A stretch of DNA of 64,000 nt from Flammeovirga pectinis. Lineage in GTDB: Bacteria; Bacteroidota; Bacteroidia; Cytophagales; Flammeovirgaceae. The DNA is taken from positions 496,001-560,000 of the forward strand of contig NZ_CP034562.1 of NCBI RefSeq assembly GCF_003970675.1. Reading direction: 5' to 3'. The notes below the pieces were generated by a model. It did no database searches. It was given only the letters and a program-made list of their open reading frames with translations, and was not told the DNA's origin. Shown here in pieces: positions 8,655 through 17,792 of the stretch (position 1 is the stretch's first letter; the number at the start of each line of letters is the position of its first letter). The position numbers and the translations under genes are program-made.

Positions 8655-10778
8655 TTATAAGAATATATGATAAGTAATAAAACTTCCTATGTATGCTAAT
8701 GCACTCATGTAAGCAAATTGAATAGCAGGCCACTTCCAACTTTTGGTTTCTCTTTTTACAACCGCTAGAGTAGACATACATTGCATTGCAAAAACATAGA
8801 ATACCATTAACGAGAAGGCTGTAGCTCTATTAAATTCATGCTCTCCCGTTATTGGATTAACAGAAGCTGCTAATTGCTTACGAAGAGGTGTTATTTCATC
8901 TTCGGCAGACCCAACACTATAAATTGTTGCCATGGTTCCAACAAAGACTTCTCTTGCAGCAAATGAGGTAACTAAAGCAATACTTATTTTCCAATCAAAC
9001 CCTAATGGTCTAAAAACTGGTTCAATACCCTTACCTAATATTCCAACATAGCTTGCTTCTAATTTCTTAGATGCAATTAGATCATTTGTTTGTGTATCGT
9101 TTAAATTAAGACTCACAGCCTCTTGTTGTGCTATGGTTGCTGCTTTTTCAATATTATCACCTGGTCCATAAGTTGCTAAAGCCCAAAGTGCAATAGAAAC
9201 GATAATAATTACTTTACCAGCTTCAGTAATAAATGTGTTTACTTTTTCTCCTACAGTTAAAGCTACATTTTTCCAATGTGGCATTTTGTAAGAAGGTAAT
9301 TCCATGGCTAAAAAAGTAGGTGCATCGGCTTTTAATATCATTTTAAAAACCATTCCAGCAAGTAATGTTGCAATTACTCCTAAAAGGTATAACCCCATAA
9401 AAGTTAAGCCTTGGAGATTAAATATACCCCAAACAGTTTGATCTGGTACTGCAAAAGCAACTAAAATAGCATATACAGGAATACGAGCAGAACAAGAAAT
9501 TAATGGAGTGACCATTATTGTAATCATTCGTTCTTTCCAATTACTAATTGAACGGGTAGCCATAACAGCAGGGATAGCACAAGCTCCTCCAGATATTAAA
9601 GAAATAATACTTCGACCGCTCATACCAAATTTCATCATAAGACGATCAAACATATAAACAGCTCGTGACATATAGCCAGACTCTTCCATCATGGAAATCA
9701 AGAAGAATAATATTGTAATTTGTGGTACAAAGACCAGTACGCCACCTAAACCTGCTATTACGCCATCTAAGAGGAGGTCAGTTAACCATCCACTAGGAAG
9801 TACCCCTTGTAGGAATTCTCCAAGACTTGCCATTCCTTCATCAATTAAATCCATAGGACCAGATGCCCAAGAAAATATTGACTGAAAAACAAGAAGTAAA
9901 AGTATAACGAACAGTACAGGCCCGAAGAATTTATGTGTTACAATTGCATCAATTTTGTCTGTTAAACTACTTTTCTCTCTAGGAAGAGTTTCTTTAACTG
10001 TAGTTTGAATTAATGGAGTAATAAAATTGAAGCGTTGTAAAGTTTCATCAATTTGAAAACGCATATCTGCATAATCATTTTTAGAGATGATACTTTTAAC
10101 AGAGGCTTTCAATTCTTTATCAATAAATGGAAGGTCTTCTGAGTGGTGTGCCCATAAAGAAGCTTGATAGTTTGATAACGTTTTATTAAGGTGTTTGATT
10201 TCCTCTATACAGGCTACCTCTGATTGCTTAGGATTGTAGGTTTTTATACTATCGATATTTTTTTTCTCAATAACATCAATAATTTCTCTTTTTAAAACAT
10301 CTATTCCTTCTCCACTTCGGCCATTAACTATGCAGACCGGTAATTTTAAAGCCTTTGATAATTTATCTATATCAGTAACAAGTCCTTTTTTTTCTGCAAT
10401 ATCACTCATATTTAAACCTAATACCGTAGGGATATTTAAGTCTTTTACTTGAGTGAGCAATAAAAGATGGCGTTCTAGATTTGTAACATCAGCAATATAT
10501 ATAATAGCATCAGGATAATCTTCTGATGATGGATTGGCGAATGTATTTAGAACTACTCTTTCGTCAGATGATGTAGGGTACAAGCTATAAGTACCAGGGA
10601 AATCAATAACTGTTGCTTTTTGATTTGTAGATAATTGAGTTGTACCAATTTTTTTATCAACAGTTACACCTGGGAAATTGCCAACTTTTTGACGTAACCC
10701 AGTTAATTGATTAAATATAGAAGATTTGCCAACATTGGGATTCCCTAATAAGGCAACACTAAGTTTGTCTGTATTCAT
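8655..10778 (-). CDS. feoB: Ferrous iron transport protein B
   Basis: 707 residues from the ATG at 10778. The N-terminal G domain has GNPNVGKS (residues 12-19), the switch-I NFPGVTVDKK, DFPGTYSL (G3) and NMSD (G4). The helical guanine-dissociation-inhibitor-like part follows, then two gate domains (SGGACAIPAVMATRSI and PLISCSARIPVYAI) within about 8-10 membrane helices, and the FVGTMATIYSVG segment. It imports Fe(II) across the inner membrane. The start is one base after the feoA stop, so the two genes are co-translated. A start further upstream would overlap feoA and lacks the usual FeoB N-terminus. Confidence 0.96.
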   Translation of the reverse strand: MNTDKLSVALLGNPNVGKSSIFNQLTGLRQKVGNFPGVTVDKKIGTTQLSTNQKATVIDFPGTYSLYPTSSDERVVLNTFANPSSEDYPDAIIYIADVTNLERHLLLLTQVKDLNIPTVLGLNMSDIAEKKGLVTDIDKLSKALKLPVCIVNGRSGEGIDVLKREIIDVIEKKNIDSIKTYNPKQSEVACIEEIKHLNKTLSNYQASLWAHHSEDLPFIDKELKASVKSIISKNDYADMRFQIDETLQRFNFITPLIQTTVKETLPREKSSLTDKIDAIVTHKFFGPVLFVILLLLVFQSIFSWASGPMDLIDEGMASLGEFLQGVLPSGWLTDLLLDGVIAGLGGVLVFVPQITILFFLISMMEESGYMSRAVYMFDRLMMKFGMSGRSIISLISGGACAIPAVMATRSISNWKERMITIMVTPLISCSARIPVYAILVAFAVPDQTVWGIFNLQGLTFMGLYLLGVIATLLAGMVFKMILKADAPTFLAMELPSYKMPHWKNVALTVGEKVNTFITEAGKVIIIVSIALWALATYGPGDNIEKAATIAQQEAVSLNLNDTQTNDLIASKKLEASYVGILGKGIEPVFRPLGFDWKISIALVTSFAAREVFVGTMATIYSVGSAEDEITPLRKQLAASVNPITGEHEFNRATAFSLMVFYVFAMQCMSTLAVVKRETKSWKWPAIQFAYMSALAYIGSFITYHIFL

Positions 10779-10779
10779 A

Positions 10780-11031
10780 TTAAAGTACCTCAGTAGTAGT
10801 TGCAAAAACAGTTTTAGCTTCATGTAGCCCTAAAGCAAAAGCCTGTTGATCAGATTTGATATATAATGCTCCTCCAAAAGGTGCTTTACGAAGTACCCTA
10901 ATTTTTTTGCCAGGAAATAATCCGAGGTCAATTAATCGACTTCCAACAATCTTATCTTGGAACTCCTTAATGATTCCTATAGAACCAATAGGTAAAGTAT
11001 CAATACTGATCATGTTTGTTTTATTATTCAT
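10780..11031 (-). CDS. feoA: Ferrous iron transport protein A
   Basis: 83 residues forming one SH3-like FeoA domain: LPIGSIGIIKEFQD, SRLIDLGLFPGKKIRVLRKAPFGGALYIK, and QQAFALGLHEAKTVFA. FeoA is a small cytosolic partner that supports FeoB activity. It is the first gene of the feoAB operon, with a single base between its stop and the feoB start. A second in-frame ATG lies 18 bases downstream (MISIDTL), so the true start is either of the two. Confidence 0.93.
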   Translation of the reverse strand: MNNKTNMISIDTLPIGSIGIIKEFQDKIVGSRLIDLGLFPGKKIRVLRKAPFGGALYIKSDQQAFALGLHEAKTVFATTTEVL

Positions 11032-11128
11032 CTACTCTTTTTACTGAGTTTTATTTAGACTGATTATTGATTAGTAAAGGTAATACACCAATATTAATTT
11101 TTATAACTATTACTTATTTAGAATGAAT

Positions 11129-11136
11129 CAAATTTA
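11129..11136 (-). promoter_or_regulatory. -7 promoter element for feoAB
   Basis: Minus strand TAAATTTG matches TAnnTTTG and lies about 98 bases before the feoA ATG, leaving a leader of roughly 90 bases. No Fur-like palindrome was evident by eye. Confidence 0.4.
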
Positions 11137-11191
11137 AGTTTTTATCAAAATTTGCATAAATTGAATGATTACTCACTTATAAATAAACACC

Positions 11192-12112
11192 ATGAATACT
11201 ACTATTGATAAACAATTCACATCAGAGGATAAATATATTACAGTAGGGGAAGATCAACTTTATGTAAAAAGATATACATCTACTACCCCGAAGGAAGCTA
11301 TTTTAATGGTACATGGTAGCATAGAAGGAGGACGAATTTTTTATTCTTTAAATGATAAAGGTATAGCGCCCTATTTAGCAGCACATGGTTTTGATGTTTT
11401 TGTCCCCGATTTTCGAGGGAGGGGTAAAAGTAGACCTCTTGTATCAAGAAAAAGTAAATCACGTCAAATAGATGCAATAGAAGAAGAAATACCGGCAATA
11501 ATTAATGAGATTAAAAATCAATATCCAGAAGATATATCAATTCATATTATTGCACATTCATGGGGTGGTATTTGGACTTTAGCACATCTAGCCCGTCATC
11601 CAGAATTAAATATTGCGTCTATGTGTTTCTTTGCAACCAAAAGGAGTATTTCCCTTCAGACCTTTAAGAAAAGATTTGAAGTAGATTTTGTTTGGAAGTA
11701 TGTAGTTGGTGTAACAACAAATGTTTTAGGTTATTTTCCTGCTAAAGGAATGGGAATAGGACAAGAGAATGAACCTAAAGGTGTTTATGAAGATTGTAAA
11801 AAATGGGTATTTGATTTAGATAATTGGATTGATCCTTCTGATAACTTTAATTATTTAGAAGCTTTTAAAGAAGTAAGTCATATTCCACCTACTTTATACC
11901 TTACAGGCAAAAAGGAATTCTATTTAGGCCATAAAGTGGATGTACTTCGTTTAATGGAAGAGGTGGGCAATAAAGAAGATAAATTTATTTATTTATCAAA
12001 GGAAACAGGGCACGCTAAAGATTATGATCATATTGATATATGTACCGCTAAAGAAGCTGTAGGAGATCATTTCCCAATTATTAGGGATTGGTTAATTAAT
12101 AGAGGTGAGTAA
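11192..12112 (+). CDS. Alpha/beta hydrolase
   Basis: 306 residues with no signal peptide. HGS at ~41-43 forms the oxyanion region, DFRGRGKS follows strand 4, and the nucleophile elbow is AHSWGG with Ser123. The late His of the triad is probably in GHAKDYDH near residue 272. The overall pattern (ILMVHGSIEGGRIFY ... FFATKRSIS ... TGKKEFYLGH) suggests a serine esterase or lipase-like enzyme of the AB_hydrolase_1 group. The substrate cannot be told. Single gene with its own terminator, located beside tRNA-His. Confidence 0.85.
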   Translation: MNTTIDKQFTSEDKYITVGEDQLYVKRYTSTTPKEAILMVHGSIEGGRIFYSLNDKGIAPYLAAHGFDVFVPDFRGRGKSRPLVSRKSKSRQIDAIEEEIPAIINEIKNQYPEDISIHIIAHSWGGIWTLAHLARHPELNIASMCFFATKRSISLQTFKKRFEVDFVWKYVVGVTTNVLGYFPAKGMGIGQENEPKGVYEDCKKWVFDLDNWIDPSDNFNYLEAFKEVSHIPPTLYLTGKKEFYLGHKVDVLRLMEEVGNKEDKFIYLSKETGHAKDYDHIDICTAKEAVGDHFPIIRDWLINRGE

Positions 12113-12126
12113 AAAAAGGAAATAAA

Positions 12127-12156
12127 AAAACACTTCTAATTTCTTAGAAGTGTTTT
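12127..12156 (+). terminator. Intrinsic terminator after alpha/beta hydrolase
   Basis: A perfect 13-bp stem (12127-12139 with 12144-12156), TTTC loop, flanked by A and T runs. It also lies just downstream of the convergent tRNA-His gene. Confidence 0.8.
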
Positions 12157-12166
12157 AAGCATTTTG

Positions 12167-12241
12167 GGCGAACGATGGGAATCGAACCCACGACCCCTGG
12201 AACCACAAACCAGTGCTCTAACCGACTGAGCTACGATCGCC
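12167..12241 (-). tRNA. tRNA-His (GTG)
   Basis: On the minus strand a full cloverleaf is readable: acceptor GGCGATCG pairing with CGTTCGC, D-arm GCTCAGTCGGTTAGAGC, anticodon arm CTGG..TTGTGGT..CCAG with anticodon GUG, and TPsiC arm GTGGGTTCGAATCCCA. The extra 5' G(-1), opposite C73, is the tRNA-His identity element. CCA is not encoded. A T-T mismatch sits at position 31-39 and another in the acceptor stem. Confidence 0.95.
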
Positions 12242-12255
12242 ATTTTATTGCGGTG

Positions 12256-12263
12256 CAAATATG
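12256..12263 (-). promoter_or_regulatory. Probable -7 element for tRNA-His
   Basis: Minus strand CATATTTG (7 of 8 to TAnnTTTG) ends about 15 bases before the tRNA 5' end, the expected distance for transcription starting at or just before the mature RNA. Confidence 0.4.
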
Positions 12264-12347
12264 TAGGATTAATTGTGATAATCCAACATTAATTTCGTTT
12301 TACAGGAAATTAATTTTTAAACCGCTAATATTCAGTGAGAAAAATGG

Positions 12348-12378
12348 GGCCTCATGATTCTGTAAGAACCATGAGGCT
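12348..12378 (-). terminator. Terminator after glnN
   Basis: GCCTCATG (12349-12356) pairs with CATGAGGC (12370-12377). On the minus strand the stem is followed by CCCCATTTTT. It lies 36 bases beyond the glnN stop. Confidence 0.6.
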
Positions 12379-12413
12379 GTATAAACATCCCACATTATAA
12401 GAATTTCTTCTTA

Positions 12414-14564
12414 TTATTTTAATAATAACATTTCAGAGTATTTCGGTAATGGCCATTCAGCATCATCAACGAATAACTCTAAACGGTCAACTGCTGCACG
12501 AATAGTATCAAAGTATTTTTCTTTGATGCTATCACAGAATTCAACAGCTTGAGCGTTTGTATCATCAATAGCAAGAACTCTATCACGTTCTAATACCATT
12601 GCAGCTACACCTTCTTTTGCTGTTTTCATGAAACCAGTAACTTCTTCAATCGTAGTGATTACAGTAGAAGCATCAAGACCAAGGTCTTTTAATTTCACTG
12701 CAGAATCAGTTAATCTAGAAACATAGTTAGCAGAAGCTGGAATCACTTTGTTTAAAACAATTTCTTCCATTGTTTTCGACTCGATATCAATTTTAGTTGA
12801 GTAGATCTCAGACCAAACATCGTGACGAGCTTCAATTTCTCTTTCAGTAAATACACCTTGCTTAGCAAAAATTTCTTTAGCCTCTTTAGAGATGAAGAAA
12901 TCAAGAGCACGAGGAGTATCTTTAACGTTAGAAAGACCTCTAGATGCAGCTTCTTCTACCCATTCTTGTGAATAACCATCACCTTCGAAACGGATAGCTT
13001 CAGATTCTTTGATGTATTGTACTAATACGTCTCTGATTGCAGCTTCTTTATCTTTACCACCAGCGATTGCAGCGTCAACAGTCTCTTTGAAGTTTGTTAA
13101 TTGTTCTGCAACAATTAAGTTTAATACCGTCATTGGAGTAGCAGTGTTCTGAGTAGAACCTACAGCACGGAATTCAAACTTGTTACCAGTGAATGCAAAA
13201 GGAGAAGTACGGTTACGGTCCGTAGTATCTAATTTTAAACCAGGAATCTTATCAAGACCTAATTCAATATATTGATCATCACCTTCGTTAAATACTAATT
13301 TACCTGTTTTAGCAACTTCATCTAAAAATGCAGTTAGAGAAGAACCTAAGAATACAGACATGATTGCAGGAGGTGCTTCGTTTGCTCCTAAACGGTGATC
13401 GTTACCAGCTGATGCAATAGATGCACGTAGTAAGTCAGCATACTTATGAACTGCTTTTACAGAGTTCACTAAGAACGTTAAGAAGTATAGAGAACCTTCT
13501 GGATCAAATAAGTTACGTCCTTTGTTTGTAATTAACGACCAGTTGTTGTGTTTACCTGAACCGTTTAATCCTGCGAAAGGCTTTTCGTGAAGAAGTACAG
13601 CAAAGTTATGCTCTCCTGCAACTTTCTCCATAATGTCCATCATAAGAAGGTTATGATCAACACCAGTGTTGATTTCTTCATATAAAGGAGCAGCTTCGAA
13701 TTGACCTGGTGCTACTTCGTTATGACGAGTAGTAATAGGAATTCCCAATTTATGAGATTGGTATTCGAAGTCTTTCATAAATGCGTTTACACGCGGAGCA
13801 ATAGAACCGAAGTAATGATCGTCTAATTGCTGACCGTGTGGAGGCTTAGCACCAAATAACGTACGACCAGTGATGTAAAGGTCAGGACGTGCAACATAAA
13901 ATGCTTTGTCTACTAAGAAATATTCTTGCTCACAACCTAATGAAGCAGAAATACTAGTAACACCTTCTTCGAAGTATTGACATACGTCGATAGTAGCTTT
14001 GTTAATTGCTTCTTGAGCTTTTAACAATGGTGTTTTATAATCTAAAGTATCACCTGTAAACGATACGAATACAGTAGGGATACATAAAGTTTTGTCTACG
14101 ATAAAGATTGGAGAACTTGGATCCCAACCTGTATAACCACGAGCTTGGTTAGTAGCACGAATACCACCGTTAGGGAAAGAAGAAGCATCTGGCTCTTGTT
14201 GAACTAGAGTAGATCCTTTAAAAGTTTCAATTCCTTTAGTGTAATCGAAGAATGAATCATGTTTCTCCGCAGAAGACCCAGTTAATGGTTGGAACCAGTG
14301 AGTGTGGTGAGTTGCTCCTTTTGAAATTGCCCAAGTAGCTACAGATGTTGCAACTGCATCAGCAGTAGCTTCATCAATCTTAGTACCATGTTTTACTGCT
14401 GATTCTACTTTTTTGTAGATACCAGGAGCAAGATGAGCTTTCATTTGTGGAAGACCGAAACAGTCTTCTCCAAAATAATCAGAAATTCTGTTTGATGGAG
14501 TTTCTACAGTTTTCGCACTTCTAGCTGAAGCGACCTCTACGGCGTTAAAACGAAGATTTGTCAT
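12414..14564 (-). CDS. glnN: Glutamine synthetase type III
   Basis: 716 residues, the length of GSIII (about 700-730) and far longer than GSI (~470). It makes glutamine from glutamate, ammonia and ATP in the cytosol as a dodecamer. The GSIII N-terminal domain starts with RFNAVEVA. The catalytic core shows CEQEYFLVD (metal ligands), NEVAPGQFEAAPLYEE, NGSGKHNNWSL and NRTSPFAFTGNKFEFRAVGS. It heads the minus-strand nitrogen group with the porin and amt downstream in coordinate. Each of these has its own terminator, so they form a regulon-like cluster rather than one operon. Confidence 0.96.
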   Translation of the reverse strand: MTNLRFNAVEVASARSAKTVETPSNRISDYFGEDCFGLPQMKAHLAPGIYKKVESAVKHGTKIDEATADAVATSVATWAISKGATHHTHWFQPLTGSSAEKHDSFFDYTKGIETFKGSTLVQQEPDASSFPNGGIRATNQARGYTGWDPSSPIFIVDKTLCIPTVFVSFTGDTLDYKTPLLKAQEAINKATIDVCQYFEEGVTSISASLGCEQEYFLVDKAFYVARPDLYITGRTLFGAKPPHGQQLDDHYFGSIAPRVNAFMKDFEYQSHKLGIPITTRHNEVAPGQFEAAPLYEEINTGVDHNLLMMDIMEKVAGEHNFAVLLHEKPFAGLNGSGKHNNWSLITNKGRNLFDPEGSLYFLTFLVNSVKAVHKYADLLRASIASAGNDHRLGANEAPPAIMSVFLGSSLTAFLDEVAKTGKLVFNEGDDQYIELGLDKIPGLKLDTTDRNRTSPFAFTGNKFEFRAVGSTQNTATPMTVLNLIVAEQLTNFKETVDAAIAGGKDKEAAIRDVLVQYIKESEAIRFEGDGYSQEWVEEAASRGLSNVKDTPRALDFFISKEAKEIFAKQGVFTEREIEARHDVWSEIYSTKIDIESKTMEEIVLNKVIPASANYVSRLTDSAVKLKDLGLDASTVITTIEEVTGFMKTAKEGVAAMVLERDRVLAIDDTNAQAVEFCDSIKEKYFDTIRAAVDRLELFVDDAEWPLPKYSEMLLLK

Positions 14565-14794
14565 TGTAATGTGAGATTAAAAAAAACGATAGCTAGAACT
14601 CTGTTTTAAATACCCATTTTAATAAGCAAAATAAGACAGTTGTTCGTTAGCTGAAGTTGTTATAATTTGTTTACTCTGTAAATATGAGTCTGTTTTTTAA
14701 AAAAATCAAGGATTTTCACATTTTGTGGGTAATTTTTCACCTAAATGGATTTAAATTAATGATTTTTTCAAAAAAAGCCCTTTTTTATTAAAGA

Positions 14795-14827
14795 TAAGAG
14801 CCAATACAAGATTTGTATTGGCTCTTA
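14795..14827 (-). terminator. Terminator after porin gene
   Basis: A perfect 15-bp stem (14795-14809 with 14813-14827) and a 3-base loop. The rest of the 298-bp gap 14565-14862 holds the glnN leader; no consensus -7 element was found in it. Confidence 0.7.
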
Positions 14828-14862
14828 ATATACTTGTACTATAGTTGTCTTTTTAGTGTAGC

Positions 14863-15984
14863 TTAGAATGCATACACTACAGCTAAAGTACCTTGAGTAG
14901 CAGAGCTAGTAGCTTTTGCATCGCTGTCTAAGAAGATATCCATATCCGAAGTATCCATTCTTAATTCAGGAATTACCATTAATGGTCCTAAAGCAATGTT
15001 ACCAGATAATGTGAATGCGTTTATTGCTGTAAAATTGTCTGTTGCTGAGTTGTCAGCAGCATAAGATTTTTCATTATTTTTAAAGTATTCATAACGAAGA
15101 CCTAAAGCAAATGTCTCTGAAAAACCATATTGTAAATATGTAGCAACACCAGTGTATAATTGGTCTGCTTTGTAGTTATTACTTTCATCACTTAAAGCAT
15201 CTTTCTTATCTGCCCATGCAGCATTTAAACCAATATACAATGCGTCAGATGCTTGGTAACCAGCAGTTAAATCAACAACTGTTCTTGTAGAAGAATTGAA
15301 ACCGTTTAAGTATAAATCAAGACCTTCAACAGGAGCATAGTAAATTTGAGCACCTAAACCACTCATACCTAAGTTAGGAGCAGCTGAATATGTATCCCAC
15401 TCATTAGTAAATACACCTACCATAAATGCAAATTTATCAGAAACCGTATAATCTAGTTTAAGACCAGCATTTTGGAAAGGACCGTTTGAGAATAAATAAG
15501 AAGTAGAATAGTTAAAGTTACCAGTTGGAGAAATGATTTCATAACCAACATATGTACCCATAAAACCTGCAGTTGCCGATAACTTTTCAGTTAATTGGTA
15601 AGATGCATATAAGTTTTGAATATGGAATTGTGCGTCTGGAATAGAGTTATTTGATCTAGTACCGAAAGATAAATCAGCTACAAAAGAAGCTTTACCTAAT
15701 GACTGTGATAAGATCACATTAGCCATACCTAAAGCAATAGAATTTTGTGTATCGTTGAAAGAAGTTCCGATGTTAGGAACGTCTTGCCCTGAAAAATCAT
15801 AGTTATAATATAAATCTACTGAACCTGATATTGCAAGTTTGTTTGATTCTGTTACTTCTTCTTCTGTTGTTTCAACAGTTTCTTCTGCAATTACTACTTC
15901 TGTAGTTTCTGCTGAATCTTGAGCGAATACCATTGAACCTGCAACCATTAAAGGTGCAATGAAAGAGAAAAATTTAGTTTTCAT
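14863..15984 (-). CDS. Outer-membrane beta-barrel porin (BBP2-like)
   Basis: 373 residues. Signal peptide MKTKFFSFIAPLMVAGSMVFAQ, then a very Glu/Thr/Val-rich segment (residues ~23-46) before the barrel begins at LAISGSVDLYYNYDFSGQ. Alternating amphipathic strands run to the C-terminal aromatic GTLAVVYAF, typical of outer-membrane barrels. The layout (SVDLYYNYDF, NNVILSQSLGKASFVADLSFG, QNLYASYQL, AGFMGTYVGYE) resembles the putative beta-barrel porin-2 family. Placed between glnN and amt, it may help small nitrogen compounds cross the outer membrane. That role is an inference from position. Confidence 0.8.
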   Translation of the reverse strand: MKTKFFSFIAPLMVAGSMVFAQDSAETTEVVIAEETVETTEEEVTESNKLAISGSVDLYYNYDFSGQDVPNIGTSFNDTQNSIALGMANVILSQSLGKASFVADLSFGTRSNNSIPDAQFHIQNLYASYQLTEKLSATAGFMGTYVGYEIISPTGNFNYSTSYLFSNGPFQNAGLKLDYTVSDKFAFMVGVFTNEWDTYSAAPNLGMSGLGAQIYYAPVEGLDLYLNGFNSSTRTVVDLTAGYQASDALYIGLNAAWADKKDALSDESNNYKADQLYTGVATYLQYGFSETFALGLRYEYFKNNEKSYAADNSATDNFTAINAFTLSGNIALGPLMVIPELRMDTSDMDIFLDSDAKATSSATQGTLAVVYAF

Positions 15985-16126
15985 TTTAGAAAATTATAGA
16001 GGTGAATAATTAATACTACTTCGCACACATGAAGTACTTAGTTGAAATAATTTCTTCTAGCGATAGTTTTGAAGAAATGATAATTGTTTGCTAAATATTA
16101 AAGCTATTAAGCTGGCTTTTATTTAA

Positions 16127-16150
16127 AGGGAGAGTTGTTAAACTCTCCCT
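16127..16150 (-). terminator. Terminator after amt
   Basis: A perfect 10-bp stem AGGGAGAGTT/AACTCTCCCT with a GTTA loop, 8 bases beyond the amt stop. A T-rich tract lies on either side. Confidence 0.7.
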
Positions 16151-16158
16151 AATATTTT

Positions 16159-17463
16159 TTAGTTATCGTAAGTGATAGTATAACCACGGATACCGTGCTC
16201 ATGACTGTCAAGTCCTTCTGTTTCGTGTTCTTCAGAAACTCTTACACCAACTGTGAATTTTAAAGCATAGAAAATTGCAAGTGAAGAAGAGAAAGCAACT
16301 GCACCATATGCTGCAACACCTGTTAATTGTGTTACAAATTGTGACCAGCTAGCTAGCTCACCAAATACGCCAATTGCAAGAGTACCAACGATACCACATG
16401 TTAAGTGAACTGAAACAGCTCCTACACAATCATCCAATTTGAATTTATCCATTGTTACTGCAGAGAATACTACAATTACACCACAGAAAAGACCAATGAT
16501 TATTGCTTCGTTAGGCGACATTTTATCTGCACCTGCTGTAATACCTACTAAACCTGCAAGGATACCGTTTAATACCATTCCTAAATCGTAACGTTTAAAC
16601 AAGATATATCCACCGACCCATCCGCCGATTGCACCTGCTGCTGCTGCTAAAGTTGTAGTAACTAATACTAATGAGATAGATTCCGCATCTGCTGATAATA
16701 CCGATCCACCGTTAAATCCGAACCATCCGAACCATAATAAGAATACACCAATTACAGCTAAAGGAACTGAAGAACCTGGCTTGTCAATTACTTTACCGTT
16801 AACATATTTACCAATACGTGGTCCGATTACAATAATACCTGCTAAAGCTGCCCATCCACCTACTGAGTGAACTACAGTTGAACCAGCGAAGTCATAGAAT
16901 CCCATTTGAGATAACCATCCGCCACCCCAGTGCCATGATCCTAATACAGGATAAATGAAGCCAACAAGGAAGAAAGTGAAGATGAAATAAGATGTGATTT
17001 TAATTCTTTCTGCAACTGCTCCAGAAACAATTGTTGCACATGTTGCTGCAAACATTGCTTGGAATAAGAAGTCAGTCCAGTATGTATAAGCACCACCTGC
17101 ATAACCTAGTGATGTATAATCTGAAGGTAAAGAGATACCCCAACCTGAGAATCCGAAAATACCATTAAACTCTCCTGGGTACATAAGGTTGAAACCAAAC
17201 CATGCATAAGAAATAATTCCTACACTTAAATCAACAGAGTTTTTAAATAAGATGTTTACAGTGTTTTTAGCTTGGGTGAAACCCGCTTCAACACATGCAA
17301 AACCAAGTGCCATAATAAAAACTAGCATTGTACATACTAGCATCCAAACGTTGTTTGTTGTTAGACTAATTGTTTGAAGTTGTTGTGCAGTAACAGCTTG
17401 TGTCACTGCTTCTGTAGTTGCCAATGTAGCATCGGCGATTAGGTGAATAGATGAGAAGAACAT
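16159..17463 (-). CDS. amt: Ammonium transporter
   Basis: 434 residues with about 11 membrane helices. Diagnostic segments are MALGFACVEAGFTQAKNTVNILFKN, the WHWGGGWL loop, DFAGSTVVHSVGGWAALAG with the first pore His, and VHLTCGIVGTLAIGVFG with the second pore His. It conducts ammonium across the inner membrane. The N-terminal ~25 residues (SIHLIADATLATTEAVTQAV) could be a cleaved signal, as in other Amt proteins. No glnK/glnB PII gene is next to it within the window, which is unusual for amt. A large inverted repeat lies in its leader. Confidence 0.95.
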   Translation of the reverse strand: MFFSSIHLIADATLATTEAVTQAVTAQQLQTISLTTNNVWMLVCTMLVFIMALGFACVEAGFTQAKNTVNILFKNSVDLSVGIISYAWFGFNLMYPGEFNGIFGFSGWGISLPSDYTSLGYAGGAYTYWTDFLFQAMFAATCATIVSGAVAERIKITSYFIFTFFLVGFIYPVLGSWHWGGGWLSQMGFYDFAGSTVVHSVGGWAALAGIIVIGPRIGKYVNGKVIDKPGSSVPLAVIGVFLLWFGWFGFNGGSVLSADAESISLVLVTTTLAAAAGAIGGWVGGYILFKRYDLGMVLNGILAGLVGITAGADKMSPNEAIIIGLFCGVIVVFSAVTMDKFKLDDCVGAVSVHLTCGIVGTLAIGVFGELASWSQFVTQLTGVAAYGAVAFSSSLAIFYALKFTVGVRVSEEHETEGLDSHEHGIRGYTITYDN

Positions 17464-17510
17464 TGCAGTTGAAAATTAAATTATAGATAGTGTCAAAATT
17501 TCTAGTTATG

Positions 17511-17564
17511 TGTGATATATCCGTTTAACGAAGATCTTTTGGACCGATGTTAAACGGATCACTC
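17511..17564. promoter_or_regulatory. Long inverted repeat in the amt leader
   Basis: ATCCGTTTAAC (17519-17529) is repeated as its exact reverse complement GTTAAACGGAT (17549-17559) across a 19-base loop. The flanks GTGAT and ATCAC extend the pairing if two bases bulge. It sits 56-96 bases upstream of the amt ATG. It could be an RNA structure or a dyad operator for nitrogen control. The rest of the 329-bp gap 17464-17792 holds the topB terminator and AT-rich sequence. Confidence 0.5.
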
Positions 17565-17677
17565 ACATCTATTAAGGTAGACAGTGTTTAAGAAGCTTCT
17601 TAAAGTTTGTTTCCCTTGATTTCTGATACAATTCTATGGCTCTAATCTTGCATTTGCAAATCTTAACATGAAAAATA

Positions 17678-17721
17678 ACCCTATTTACCTTAAAAAATAG
17701 ATAATTTTTAAAAAACAGGGT
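17678..17721 (-). terminator. Probable topB terminator
   Basis: Minus strand ACCCTGTTT pairs with AAATAGGGT (one G-T pair) over a 26-base loop and is followed by TATTTTTC. Confidence 0.45.
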
Positions 17722-17792
17722 GTTTTTTTATGGATTATGTAATGAAAAAATAAAAAAATATTGTTTTTGGGTTTGAAATTCACCCTTTCATT

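Noticed and set aside
12175-12357. Short plus-strand reading frame over the tRNA-His region
   Set aside because: It runs antisense across the tRNA gene; the cloverleaf and promoter explain the sequence.
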